From assembly GCA_964395665.1 (NCBI GenBank), contig CAYNDH010000001.1, positions 1-64,000 on the forward strand: a DNA stretch of 64,000 nucleotides, written 5' to 3'. The position numbers were made by a program, and so were the translations under genes. This DNA comes from JAEZAF01 sp964395665. GTDB lineage: Bacteria; Chloroflexota; Anaerolineae; Aggregatilineales; Phototrophicaceae. Within the stretch, counting starts at the first letter, position 1. Every line of letters starts with the position of its first letter. Under the pieces are notes generated by a model. That model worked only from the letters and a program-made list of their open reading frames with translations, was not told the DNA's origin and searched no databases. Of this stretch, positions 38,286-46,423 are shown in pieces.

Positions 38286-38966
38286 CTAAAGTCCCGTGAT
38301 GCGTATGCCCGCACCTTTGACGCCGTAACGCTTGTTAATATAGGTCAGGACGGCTGTCAGCGACTCGGCACCAGAGGCATTCACCAGCGGGCCAGCGTCA
38401 AGGCCGCGCATCCCGGCGGCTTCTACCAGCCGGATCACCTGTTCCTTCGCGTCAGCGTCGTCACCGGTTACCAGCACATCACAGTCGATCTTGTTCGGGA
38501 TATCCTTGAGCTTGGCCGAGCTGACGTTCTGGAAGGCTGAAACCAGTCGGACATCCTCACCGAGCCACGATTTCGCTTCGAGCGCAGCAGATTTCCCTTC
38601 CGGGATGTGGACCGAGCGAATATCAGGCGGAATCAGCGGTACCGTCACATCGACCACGATCTTACCAGCCAGCATATCCTTCAACTGCGTCAATGTGGGT
38701 TTATGCGCGTCATATGGAACAGAGATCACGACAATATCTGCACCCTGTACGGCAGTTTCGTTATCCGCCCCAGTGAGGTATTCCCCCTGAAGCTTTTGAT
38801 TCAGTTCAGCCGCCTTCTGTACGGCACGTTCAGCATCACGAGAGCCAATCACCACTTTATAACCGTTGATTGCCCAGCGCATCGCAAGTCCGGAACCTTC
38901 CCTACCGGTACCGCCAACGATTGCGATGGTTAAAAGAATCGGTCCGTTGTCATGTTCCTGAGTCAT
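38286..38966 (-). CDS. npdG: NADPH:F420 reductase (NpdG/Fno type)
   Basis: This enzyme moves hydride between NADP(H) and F420, linking F420 redox to the cell's NADPH pool. The 226-residue protein has a Rossmann opening LTIAIVGGTGREGSGLAMRWA, the VVIGSRDAERA segment that reads NADP phosphate, and a C-terminal VLTYINKRYGVKGAGIRITGL. An upstream ATG at 39023 gives a 19-residue extension with no ribosome site. The ATG at 38966 has GAAGG at 8 nt and fits the family, so I used it. It heads the F420 gene series. Confidence 0.92.
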   Translation of the reverse strand: MTQEHDNGPILLTIAIVGGTGREGSGLAMRWAINGYKVVIGSRDAERAVQKAAELNQKLQGEYLTGADNETAVQGADIVVISVPYDAHKPTLTQLKDMLAGKIVVDVTVPLIPPDIRSVHIPEGKSAALEAKSWLGEDVRLVSAFQNVSSAKLKDIPNKIDCDVLVTGDDADAKEQVIRLVEAAGMRGLDAGPLVNASGAESLTAVLTYINKRYGVKGAGIRITGL

Positions 38967-39126
38967 GAAAAAAGCCTTCGGTTGTCGGTCAGCGTGTAGA
39001 AATCCTGTGGCAGGAGCAGTCATTGTAGCGGTGAGTGATCAAATCTGACATAGCGACTCAGTGAACTTACAAATCTGTAGCTGTAGAGCGCCCTGACATC
39101 TGTCCTGTTTGGCTGCTGCTAATGCC

Positions 39127-39792
39127 TCAGCGCGACGTCCCACGGCGGTACAGCTCATCATGCGCCGCTGCCATGATCTCATCAGGTGTTCCGGCCTGAT
39201 GCAGCTCCGCAGCCATTTTCGCCGTCGTGTTCAGAGCGTCATCCGCAAGATACAACGGCGGATCAGCGGCGCGTATCCCCGATCCACTCAGACGGCTGAC
39301 ACCAGACGAGAGATCTGCCCCCTGTGCAAGGGCCTGCAAACGGCCAGTGCGCAGCCCATGTTCGGTGCGCTCCACGAAGCGATCAGACTGGCTGTACAGA
39401 TCCCCAACAACCCGCGCATGACTGAAACGATCCCACGTCGTGTAAATAAAAGTGATAGTGCGGCGCGTATTATTGACAATAGGCGGATGTTTTTCGATAA
39501 GCGCGTCGAATACCACCTTGTAATAAAGTGCATTGGCATTCCGGTGATTGGGTTCATCAGGCAGCAGAAAACGTCGGTAATGCAGTTCATAGCCGGTGAT
39601 CCGCGCGAAATAGCGGATAGAGCCGTTTCGCTCGCCAAAGGCGCGGCTGAGGAAAAGGCCCAGATATTCGGCTTGAATGCCCTGCTGCATTCGGGATTCA
39701 GGAATACGATACCAGTGCTGTGTCAGCGCCGCTTCAAGATCGCGCCTACGGCTGATGACACCGATCAGCACCCGGTCTTCAGCATAGGACAT
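39127..39792 (-). CDS. Conserved protein of unknown function (HWYRIP family)
   Basis: I cannot assign a function. The 221-residue soluble protein shows a striking set of motifs: VLIGVISRRRDLEAALTQHWYRIP near the N-terminus, then SIRYFARITGYELHYRRFLLPDEPNH, and later RRTITFIYTTWDRFSHA. From memory, the HWYRIP plus LLPDEP-H combination recurs in uncharacterised proteins of many bacteria, sometimes next to defence or nuclease genes, but I cannot verify this here. The fold looks alpha/beta. It lies alone between npdG (upstream promoter region at about 39.0-39.1 kb) and a small coiled-coil gene on the same strand. Confidence 0.7.
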   Translation of the reverse strand: MSYAEDRVLIGVISRRRDLEAALTQHWYRIPESRMQQGIQAEYLGLFLSRAFGERNGSIRYFARITGYELHYRRFLLPDEPNHRNANALYYKVVFDALIEKHPPIVNNTRRTITFIYTTWDRFSHARVVGDLYSQSDRFVERTEHGLRTGRLQALAQGADLSSGVSRLSGSGIRAADPPLYLADDALNTTAKMAAELHQAGTPDEIMAAAHDELYRRGTSR

Positions 39793-39845
39793 GTGACCTC
39801 TGGCATAAGGGTAATACAGGTAACACAGGATGAAGATCGATCAGC

Positions 39846-40079
39846 TTACTGGGTCAGATCATCGATATTCAGAAGCTGTTCCAGAAAGCGCATCTCGTTC
39901 AGCACTTCGTCCCGTTCACGTGCCAAAGCCCGATACTGCGAGATGTCTGCTTCGCTCATGTGTTCCGTCCCACCCCCATGCTGATGCATCAGCGCGTTGA
40001 TAGTGGAGTGAACCGCTTCGTATCGCAAAACCAGACTCTGATACGTACTGATATTCTGGAGCAGTTCGCTTTCGGTCAT
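39846..40079 (-). CDS. Small coiled-coil protein, unknown
   Basis: The 77-residue acidic protein is almost entirely helical, with heptad-like stretches (ISTYQSLVLRYEAVHSTINAL and ISQYRALARERDEVLNEMRFLEQLL) separated by a short GGG turn. It looks like a helical hairpin that dimerises. No motif points to an activity. The ATG lies in a good context. It sits 53 bp upstream of the HWYRIP-family gene and could be its partner. Confidence 0.65.
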   Translation of the reverse strand: MTESELLQNISTYQSLVLRYEAVHSTINALMHQHGGGTEHMSEADISQYRALARERDEVLNEMRFLEQLLNIDDLTQ

Positions 40080-40197
40080 CGTAAAAAATCCTGACTATTT
40101 ATTTGTACGGGATATTCCCCTCATGTGAACGCCAGAACTGATCTAAACTCACAGCAGTTCACTCAGTTCACACGTCCCCATGTGGACAAACACAGTA

Positions 40198-41205
40198 TCA
40201 GCGCGGCTCCATCACTTCAAAAGCGTTCAGCCGGGCAACTTCTTTGCCACCGGTGGTCGAAGCCTGCTCGAAACCGATGGTCGAAGCAACGACATAAAGC
40301 GGGCGGCCCCGGACCTCATCATAAATGCGTGCGACATACTGCCCCATGATAAACAGGAAGAAGAGCTGAAAAGATCCCAGCAGCAGCAGCAGCACGATGG
40401 TCGTCGTCTGTCCCCCAAAGAAATCCGGCCCCACGAATACCCTGAGAACTGCAATGACCGGGATCGTCAGCACACCCAGAATGCCGAAAATCAGGCTAAC
40501 ATAAATCATAATCTGTAATGGAAAATACGAAAACCCGGTCACAGCATCCCACGCAAAGCGGACCATTTTTCTCAGCGGATACTTTGTCTCGCCGATCTCA
40601 CGCGCTTCTCTGACATATTGGACACCGGTTTGCCGGAATCCGATCCAACTTGTCATCCCACGAATAAAACGGTTGTGTTCGCGCATGGCACGTAAGACAT
40701 TCGCCACCCGCTCGTCCATAAGACGAAAGTCACCGGTATCCAGTGGGATATTGACATCGGTAATGCGATAAATCAGGCGGTAGAAGAGCTTCGCTGTCCA
40801 GATTTTGAACCTGGTCTCACCCTTGCGCTCGGCCCGCACACCGTACACCACTTCATAACCCGCCTTCCAGCGCTCAATCATCTCCAGAATGACTTCCGGC
40901 GGGTCCTGCAGATCGGCATCAATCAGGACAATCGCATGTCCCTGAGCGTAATCAATGCCCGCCGTGACCGCGATCTGATGTCCGAAATTACGTGCAAAGT
41001 GAACCAGTTTGATGCGGCTGTCCTGCGATGCCACCGCGTGCATTTCAGCATAGGAATTATCGCGACTGCCATCATCGACCAGGACCAGTTCCCATGGCTC
41101 GTCAAGCGTATCCATCACTTCCCGGATACGCTGATGCAGGCGCAGGATATTGCCTTCTTCGTTGTAAATCGGTGCAACAATCGAGTAACGGGGTCTCTCA
41201 GACAT
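40198..41205 (-). CDS. GT2 family glycosyltransferase (DPM1/GtrB-like) with two C-terminal membrane helices
   Basis: The 335-residue enzyme has a GT-A domain beginning RYSIVAPIYNEEGNI, the DDGSRDNS loop and the metal-binding VLIDADLQDPPEVI motif, then DFRLMDERV. Two strong membrane segments follow (about 235-260 and 270-295). This layout is that of polyprenyl-phosphate sugar synthases, which load a sugar onto a lipid carrier at the inner face. The product could feed the GT-C transferase at 31.6 kb, but they are not in one operon. The ATG at 41205 fits the family; the longer frame to 41256 would add an unusual Cys-rich leader. Confidence 0.92.
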   Translation of the reverse strand: MSERPRYSIVAPIYNEEGNILRLHQRIREVMDTLDEPWELVLVDDGSRDNSYAEMHAVASQDSRIKLVHFARNFGHQIAVTAGIDYAQGHAIVLIDADLQDPPEVILEMIERWKAGYEVVYGVRAERKGETRFKIWTAKLFYRLIYRITDVNIPLDTGDFRLMDERVANVLRAMREHNRFIRGMTSWIGFRQTGVQYVREAREIGETKYPLRKMVRFAWDAVTGFSYFPLQIMIYVSLIFGILGVLTIPVIAVLRVFVGPDFFGGQTTTIVLLLLLGSFQLFFLFIMGQYVARIYDEVRGRPLYVVASTIGFEQASTTGGKEVARLNAFEVMEPR

Positions 41206-41456
41206 GGAAGCCTTACAGTTCGTTTCACAGCTTAAACAGCAAACAGCAAATTTCAAACGGCCAGCGTTTGACAGCAGATCATTGTCAGTAGTGGAGTTGG
41301 GTGAATTCTTCTCACTCTGATTATAATAACCCGATTACGATAGAAGGTTTCACGACTTATACACCATTTGCCGTGCAACAACGCATTAAAATTGGTGAGA
41401 ATTGTTTTAATTTCAAAATCACATTTGCAATCATTTGCAGGATAGAAAGCTTTAGC
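41206..41456. promoter_or_regulatory. Divergent regulatory region, AT-rich
   Basis: This 251-bp gap separates two divergent genes. A consensus -10 TATAAT lies at 41322-41327 on the plus strand with a weak TTGGGT 19 bp before it. Closer to the gene are two 10-bp direct repeats, CATTTGCA-AT/GG (41422-41439), one helical turn apart, a possible operator. No coding sequence is evident. Confidence 0.35.
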
Positions 41457-42245
41457 ATGACGATTGATCCAACTCTATTTCGCTCAGTACTCGCTCAGTG
41501 GGCGTCGGGCGTCAGCATTATCACCACTGCGGATGATGGCAGGCCACACGGCATGACGGCCAGTTCATTCACCAGCCTGAGCCTCAACCCGTCGCTGATC
41601 CAGTTCAGCCTTGGCAAGAAAAATCAGAGCCATGACATGATCCATCGGGCAGGCTTTTTCGCAGTGAATATCCTGCACGAGCATCAGACTGAACTGGGTA
41701 AGTTATTCGCCGGGATGATGCCGGAACAGGAAAACCGCTTCGAGCATATCCCGTATGAGACGGCGGTGACTGGCGCACCCATCCTGCCCGGAGTCAATGC
41801 ATGGCTGGATTGCAGGCTTTACCGCAGCTATGACGGTGGAGACCACACACTGATTCTCGGTGAGGTCGTCGCGGCAGAAGCGCAGCCCAAACAGATGCCG
41901 CTGCTCTATTTCAACCGGCATTGGGGGACGTTCAGCCCGAAACAGCCGCAGAAAACGCTGACGCATGTCGTGATGATGCGCCTGCATGAACCCACACCGG
42001 ACAATATCAGCCTGATGAAAAATCGGCTGCTGGCGCTGCAAGCCACTATCCCCCAGATCCTGAGTATCGAAGTCGGGGCGAATATCGTCCCATCAGACCG
42101 CGCCTATGATCTGGCGCTGATCACACGCTTCGCCTCACTGGAAGCCATGCAGGAATATCAGGTTCATCCGGACCATCAGCGCGTGTTGAGTGAGGTGATC
42201 CGACCACTGACATCATCCGTCGCGGCTGTCGATTACGAAAGCTGA
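41457..42245 (+). CDS. Flavin reductase domain fused to a Dabb (stress-responsive A/B barrel) domain
   Basis: Residues 1 to about 165 form a flavin reductase-like FMN-binding domain (RSVLAQWASGVSIITTADDGRPHGMTASSFTSLSLNPSLIQFSL), used to reduce flavin for partner oxygenases. From about 170 a Dabb ferredoxin-like domain follows (THVVMMRLHEPTPDNISLMKNRLLALQATIPQILSIEVG), a fold seen in small dimeric enzymes and stress proteins. The open frame continues upstream to 41301, but the ATG at 41457 matches the family start. The total is 262 residues. No oxygenase gene is next to it, so its partner is unknown. Confidence 0.87.
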   Translation: MTIDPTLFRSVLAQWASGVSIITTADDGRPHGMTASSFTSLSLNPSLIQFSLGKKNQSHDMIHRAGFFAVNILHEHQTELGKLFAGMMPEQENRFEHIPYETAVTGAPILPGVNAWLDCRLYRSYDGGDHTLILGEVVAAEAQPKQMPLLYFNRHWGTFSPKQPQKTLTHVVMMRLHEPTPDNISLMKNRLLALQATIPQILSIEVGANIVPSDRAYDLALITRFASLEAMQEYQVHPDHQRVLSEVIRPLTSSVAAVDYES

Positions 42246-42290
42246 ACATCCTGTCAGACGTTATCGACGACTGAACTCAACGACACTGAA

Positions 42291-42319
42291 TACAGCAGAC
42301 TTTGCAGCAGTCTGCTGTA
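42291..42319. terminator. Perfect 11-bp hairpin between convergent genes
   Basis: TACAGCAGACT (42291-42301) pairs perfectly with AGTCTGCTGTA (42309-42319) across a 7-nt loop. It lies between the ends of two converging genes. There is no T-run on either side, so it is a terminator or 3'-end stabiliser by position only. Confidence 0.5.
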
Positions 42320-42341
42320 TAGCAGCGGCAACTGGCCCGGA

Positions 42342-43085
42342 TTATTTCCGCAGCAGCGGCATGGCTGAAAGCGCAGCCCCAACAATGCCGGCATCATTCT
42401 GAAGCTCAGCCGGGACGAGTTTGGCGTTGACGTTCAGCAGAGGCAGGAATTTATCCGCCCGCTTACTGACACCACCGCCGATGATCATCAGATCCGGCGA
42501 GAACAGGAAATCCAGCCTTTCAAGGTACTCATTGAGGCGGCGCGCCCATTTTTCCCAACTGAGGTCTTTTTCCTGCCGGATGCGGTCGGATGCCCGCTCT
42601 TCCGCTGCTTTTCCACGGATCTCAAGGTGCCCAAGCTCAAGATTAGGCACCAGTGTCCCATCGACGAAAAGAGCGCTGCCAATCCCCGTGCCGAGCGTCA
42701 GCATCATTACCACACCTTCATGACCGCGCCCCGCGCCAAAGATCATCTCGGCAATACCAGCAGCGTCGGCATCATTCAGCACGTGGACAGGTAAGCCTGT
42801 TGCTTCTTCGAACAGAGCCTGCCCGTTGGTCCCGATCCATGCGTCATCGACATTGGCGGCACTGTGCATGATCCCGTTTTTGACAATTGCAGGAAAGGTA
42901 CAGCCAATCGGCCCTTCCCAGTTAAAGAAACGTGCCACCTCACGCACAGTTTCGGCCACGGCGTCCGGTTTCGCAGGCTGAGGGGTGGGAAGGCGATAGC
43001 GCTCGTGTGTGAATTCGCCGGTTTCGGTGTTGACCGGCGCCCCCTTGATCCCTGATCCGCCAATATCAATTCCGAGAATTTCCAT
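42342..43085 (-). CDS. ppgK: Polyphosphate glucokinase (ROK family)
   Basis: PpgK phosphorylates glucose with polyphosphate (and often ATP). The 247-residue protein starts MEILGIDIGGSGIKGAPVNT, the ROK phosphate loop. It has NDADAAGIAEMIFGAG with the catalytic aspartate and LTLGTGIGSALFVDG, then SPDLMIIGGGVSKRADKFLP. The eight-residue upstream extension to 43109 has no merit; the ATG at 43085 follows GGAGAG. It converts glucose released by the glucan-debranching route into glucose 6-phosphate. Confidence 0.94.
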   Translation of the reverse strand: MEILGIDIGGSGIKGAPVNTETGEFTHERYRLPTPQPAKPDAVAETVREVARFFNWEGPIGCTFPAIVKNGIMHSAANVDDAWIGTNGQALFEEATGLPVHVLNDADAAGIAEMIFGAGRGHEGVVMMLTLGTGIGSALFVDGTLVPNLELGHLEIRGKAAEERASDRIRQEKDLSWEKWARRLNEYLERLDFLFSPDLMIIGGGVSKRADKFLPLLNVNAKLVPAELQNDAGIVGAALSAMPLLRK

Positions 43086-43197
43086 GCTTGCTCTCCAGCG
43101 TAAATCCATCAGTCAGTTGTATAAACAGCAAGTGCTGATTCGCTATAAACAAATCGTATAAAAACGTTATTGAATATCAACCTGGCATTTTCATCAG

Positions 43198-43221
43198 TAT
43201 AATGGTTAAGACTGTTATGAT
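43198..43221 (+). promoter_or_regulatory. Candidate promoter of the Mut7-C gene
   Basis: A perfect TATAAT (43198-43203) and, slightly downstream, an extended -10 TGT-TATGAT (43213-43221) precede the ATG at 43237 by only 33 and 15 bases. No good -35 box accompanies either. Confidence 0.35.
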
Positions 43222-43236
43222 TTGAGTTCAGATCAC

Positions 43237-43989
43237 ATGCCTCTCGCTACATTCCAATTTTATGATGATACCCGTGATTTTCTTCCACCCCGGCTCCGTG
43301 ACAAAGCCATCGAACATCCCTTCGACTGGAAAGCATCCATCAAGGACATGATTGAGTCGCTCGGGGTGCCGCACTGCGAGATTGAGGCTATTATCCTCAA
43401 CGGACGCAGCATTCAATTTGAGCAGATTGTACCGGAAAACGCCAGAATTGAGGTCTATGGGCGGGCCGAGTCATGTCCCATCCAGCCAGTGCTTCCGCTG
43501 CGAGAACCGCTGACCGAAAAGCCGCGCTTTATACTGGATACCCATCTGGGACGGCTGGCGTCATTTCTGCGGATGGCCGGATATGATACGCTCTATCGAA
43601 ATGATTACGACGACAGCGAACTGGCGGAAGTATCACATGCCGAACAGCGCATCCTGCTCTCGCGGGATATCGGCCTGCTAAAACGGAGTCTGGTGATCTA
43701 TGGACGGTTTATCCGCCAGACGGACCCGAAGCGGCAGATTGTGGAAGTGCTTAGCCGGTATCATCTGATGCAGGAAGTGTCACTGCTTCAGCGCTGTCTG
43801 AAATGTAATGGCGTACTGAAACCGGTCGAAAAGCACGCGATTCTCAACGAGCTGACGGAATCAACAGTGCGCTATTACGACGAATTTCATCGCTGCAGCG
43901 CCTGTCAGCAGATTTACTGGAAGGGTTCACACTATGATCGGATGGTAGAGTTTATGGCAGGAGTGCTGAAGGGGCACACGGGATTATAA
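43237..43989 (+). CDS. Mut7-C RNase-domain protein with N-terminal ubiquitin-like domain
   Basis: The 250-residue protein joins a beta-grasp ubiquitin-like domain (about 1-80, with KDMIESLGVPHCEIEAIILNGRSI) to a Mut7-C PIN-like RNase domain. The latter carries RFILDTHLGRLASFLRMAGYDTLY and later SRDIGLLKR, the acidic and basic residues typical of the family. A C-terminal zinc ribbon has CLKCNG and CSACQQ (around residues 190-235). It should be a cytosolic ribonuclease acting on RNA, perhaps tRNA. A TTG five codons upstream is possible, but the ATG at 43237 is preferred. It stands alone on this strand. Confidence 0.88.
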   Translation: MPLATFQFYDDTRDFLPPRLRDKAIEHPFDWKASIKDMIESLGVPHCEIEAIILNGRSIQFEQIVPENARIEVYGRAESCPIQPVLPLREPLTEKPRFILDTHLGRLASFLRMAGYDTLYRNDYDDSELAEVSHAEQRILLSRDIGLLKRSLVIYGRFIRQTDPKRQIVEVLSRYHLMQEVSLLQRCLKCNGVLKPVEKHAILNELTESTVRYYDEFHRCSACQQIYWKGSHYDRMVEFMAGVLKGHTGL

Positions 43990-44041
43990 ACACAGGGTCG
44001 ATAATGCGCCCTGGGCAGACAGCAGCTATCCACAGGCATAC

Positions 44042-44075
44042 AAAAGGAGAACTGCGCCCTTCTACACCGTTCTCC
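44042..44075 (-). terminator. Hairpin with T-run after the small HEAT gene
   Basis: On the minus strand GGAGAAC (44069-44075 complement) pairs with GTTCTCC (44046-44052 complement) across a 16-nt loop and is followed by TTTTG. It lies 27 bp beyond the stop of the HEAT gene. The long loop makes it moderate evidence. Confidence 0.4.
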
Positions 44076-44102
44076 GGGATGCCCTGCCGTGAAGTTCAGG
44101 CG

Positions 44103-44336
44103 TCAGGTCTGGGCGGCCTGCTGCTGTTTGAGAAAAATCGCACGTCCGGCATTCTGCGCCGCTCGACGCACATTGAGGTCACTGTCGGTGGTATAAACCT
44201 GATGCAGTCTATCCAGTGCCTCTGCATCACCCAGCAGCTCAATTTCCTGTATGGCTTTCAAGCGGACGTCAGGATTTTTGTCTTCCAGGCGCGCCAGATG
44301 GTAAGTGAGCAATTTTTTAGACAAACTTTCAGTCAT
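44103..44336 (-). CDS. Small HEAT-repeat protein
   Basis: The 77-residue protein contains two HEAT-like helical pairs (LEDKNPDVRLKAIQEIELLGDAEALDRLHQVYTTDSDLNVRRAAQNAG). Such short repeats act as protein-binding adaptors. It is divergent from the SH3/M23 peptidase gene and converges on the Mut7-C gene. It resembles the HEAT gene at 29.6 kb in type, not closely in sequence. No partner is evident. Confidence 0.7.
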   Translation of the reverse strand: MTESLSKKLLTYHLARLEDKNPDVRLKAIQEIELLGDAEALDRLHQVYTTDSDLNVRRAAQNAGRAIFLKQQQAAQT

Positions 44337-44506
44337 AAGTCGCCGCTCTGTGAGTCCTGATTTACTTTTTCGCTTTACTGACTATGCTCTATTTTAACTG
44401 ACGGAGTTTGAATAAACCACTAAAGAACGTAAAAATAGCAATAAATACCTATTACGCTGGCAAAAATTCATGATAATTTCGCATCTCTCACGACAAGGAT
44501 CAGCCG

Positions 44507-45760
44507 ATGTCATCCTCATCATTGATCGCAACCATTCTCGGTATCCCCAGTATCCCTTCGATTGTAGAAGTCAATATTCGGGCGGCCCCCGGCACCAACC
44601 AGCCGCTGACATTCAAAGTCCCCTTACACATAAAAGCCAGCGTCGCTGAGGTTGCGCTGGATGTCGAAGGACGGGGCCTGTATAACAAGACCTATCAATG
44701 GCTGAAGCTCGAGTTCCCGGATGGGCGCAGCGGATGGGTTCGTGATGATCTCATCACCATTGAAGGCGATGGCAGCCGCTTCGGCTACGGGTTTATCGCT
44801 CGTCCGCTGCTGGCCTTCGCCCTCACCCGATCATTGTCACCAGCAGAGCCACCAGCCCCCCCAGATACCTCTGATGCGCCGCCGGATACGCCTGCCCCAC
44901 CACCAGCCACCGACCCACTACCCGGATCTGGCAGCACACCGTCACGTCTTGCCCAGGTGATCGCACGGGTGCAGGGCGGAGTCAACATCCGCAGTGCGCC
45001 GTCCTTACGGATTAATCCACCGATCGGACGGCTCTCATTCGGAGACAAACTCACTATTCTGGGCGTGATGCCGGATCAGAACTTCCCGAATAACCTGCGC
45101 TGGATCAATGTCGAGTTTCAGGGCCGCAGCGGATGGGTGCGGGAAGATGTCGTGCGGCTGGAAGGCAGTTACGATATGTTTCAGCTTGCTGCCAGTGATG
45201 CCTATCCGCCTCCAATGGATAACTGTACGTGGCAGCGTGATTTCAATACCGATCCGCAGTATTATGACGCCATCCACCATGGCTGGGACTTCAGCGCTCG
45301 TGTGGGTGAAGCGGTGGTAGCAGGGCCACAGGGTGGCACAGTGATGCGTACATTTCGCTGCATCAAATGCGTCCCACACGCCCCCAGCGCGGTCGATCAG
45401 GGGATGGGGTTAAACAATTTCGCGGTTCTGAATGATCCGGCATGGGGATATGGGTATGGGCATTATGTCATCGTTCGTTATCTCAACGACGTGCTGCCCG
45501 AATCAACAAAACAGGGGCTGGGCAAACGCGGGCTGACTGGAGCGCATATCTATATCATGTACGCACATCTGAACAGCATCGAGTGCGTCGAAGGTCAGAA
45601 TGTCGCCGGCGGTGCGCGCATCGGCACCTGTGGCAACAGCGGCAATTCCAGCGGCCCACACCTGCATCTGGAGATCAGGGCATCACTTAACCCGAATGAT
45701 ACCAACTGGTCCGGGATGTTCCGGAACCTGCTCTCACCCGCCATGCTGTTTTTACGCTGA
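44507..45760 (+). CDS. SH3b-SH3b-M23 peptidase without signal peptide
   Basis: The 417-residue protein has two bacterial SH3 domains (about 20-95, VNIRAAPGTNQPLTFKV...GRSGWVRDDLI; and about 150-215, GVNIRSAPSLRINPPI...GRSGWVREDVV) joined by a Pro-rich linker (about 112-145). A C-terminal M23 LytM-type domain has HHGWDFSARVGEAVVA and GPHLHLEI, the zinc ligands. M23 enzymes cut peptidoglycan cross-links. There is no signal peptide or membrane segment, so it is unclear how it reaches the wall, or whether it acts during lysis. The ATG has an AAGGA site at 8 nt. Confidence 0.88.
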   Translation: MSSSSLIATILGIPSIPSIVEVNIRAAPGTNQPLTFKVPLHIKASVAEVALDVEGRGLYNKTYQWLKLEFPDGRSGWVRDDLITIEGDGSRFGYGFIARPLLAFALTRSLSPAEPPAPPDTSDAPPDTPAPPPATDPLPGSGSTPSRLAQVIARVQGGVNIRSAPSLRINPPIGRLSFGDKLTILGVMPDQNFPNNLRWINVEFQGRSGWVREDVVRLEGSYDMFQLAASDAYPPPMDNCTWQRDFNTDPQYYDAIHHGWDFSARVGEAVVAGPQGGTVMRTFRCIKCVPHAPSAVDQGMGLNNFAVLNDPAWGYGYGHYVIVRYLNDVLPESTKQGLGKRGLTGAHIYIMYAHLNSIECVEGQNVAGGARIGTCGNSGNSSGPHLHLEIRASLNPNDTNWSGMFRNLLSPAMLFLR

Positions 45761-45773
45761 TCACCCGGACGGT

Positions 45774-46421
45774 TTACACAGGAAGCACATCATCCCCGGC
45801 AACCACATACACCCGGTCGTCCGCTGATGGTCTGATAGATGCCGAGTCGATGAAACTTCCGAAGGCGGGCAGCACCAGCATCCCCGGCTGACGCCAGAAA
45901 CATGGCAGTTTTAACTGCTGGCGGCCCTTGCCGGACAGACGGTATGCCGGGTGCAGGTGACCCGCAAGCGTAAAGCCCTCATCGGATAGTGCCGGTTGAT
46001 GCAACCACACGAACGGCGCACTGATCACTGGGGCCTTCAGGGTGCGAATCTGCCAGTCTGCCGGGATTCTGGCGAAACGGTCATGATTACCCTGAACCAG
46101 CACAAACTCAATTTCGGCGTGTGTGCTGCGCCATGTGGTAAATTCAGCGATCACCCGGTCTGTATGGCCGCTGCGGGAATGGATGAGATCGCCAAGGATC
46201 ACCAGTCTGCTGGCGTGCGTCCTTTGCAGCAGGCGGCTCAGACGGGACAGGTCGGCGGATGTCGTCTGATCCGGCAGTGGAATAGCATGAACACGAAACG
46301 CCTCGGCTTTCCCCAGATGTACATCCGCGATAAAAACGGTGCTTTTCGCAGGTTGAAATACAGCGCGTTCTGGCAGCAGAGTCAGCCTTTCCCCGGCCAG
46401 CGTTAAAGAGAGATCAGCCAT
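45774..46421 (-). CDS. pdeM: Ligase-associated phosphodiesterase/endonuclease PdeM
   Basis: This 215-residue Mn-dependent phosphoesterase is the last gene of the four-gene repair operon. It has FIADVHLGKAEAFR with a complete D-x-H, then LGDLIHS, VQGNHDRF and LAGHLHPAYR. In characterised relatives it cleaves phosphodiesters in single-stranded DNA. It starts 2 bp after the helicase stop, so the group is probably coupled. It should not be confused with the separate metallophosphoesterase at 30.1 kb. Confidence 0.92.
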   Translation of the reverse strand: MADLSLTLAGERLTLLPERAVFQPAKSTVFIADVHLGKAEAFRVHAIPLPDQTTSADLSRLSRLLQRTHASRLVILGDLIHSRSGHTDRVIAEFTTWRSTHAEIEFVLVQGNHDRFARIPADWQIRTLKAPVISAPFVWLHQPALSDEGFTLAGHLHPAYRLSGKGRQQLKLPCFWRQPGMLVLPAFGSFIDSASIRPSADDRVYVVAGDDVLPV

Positions 46422-46423
46422 GC

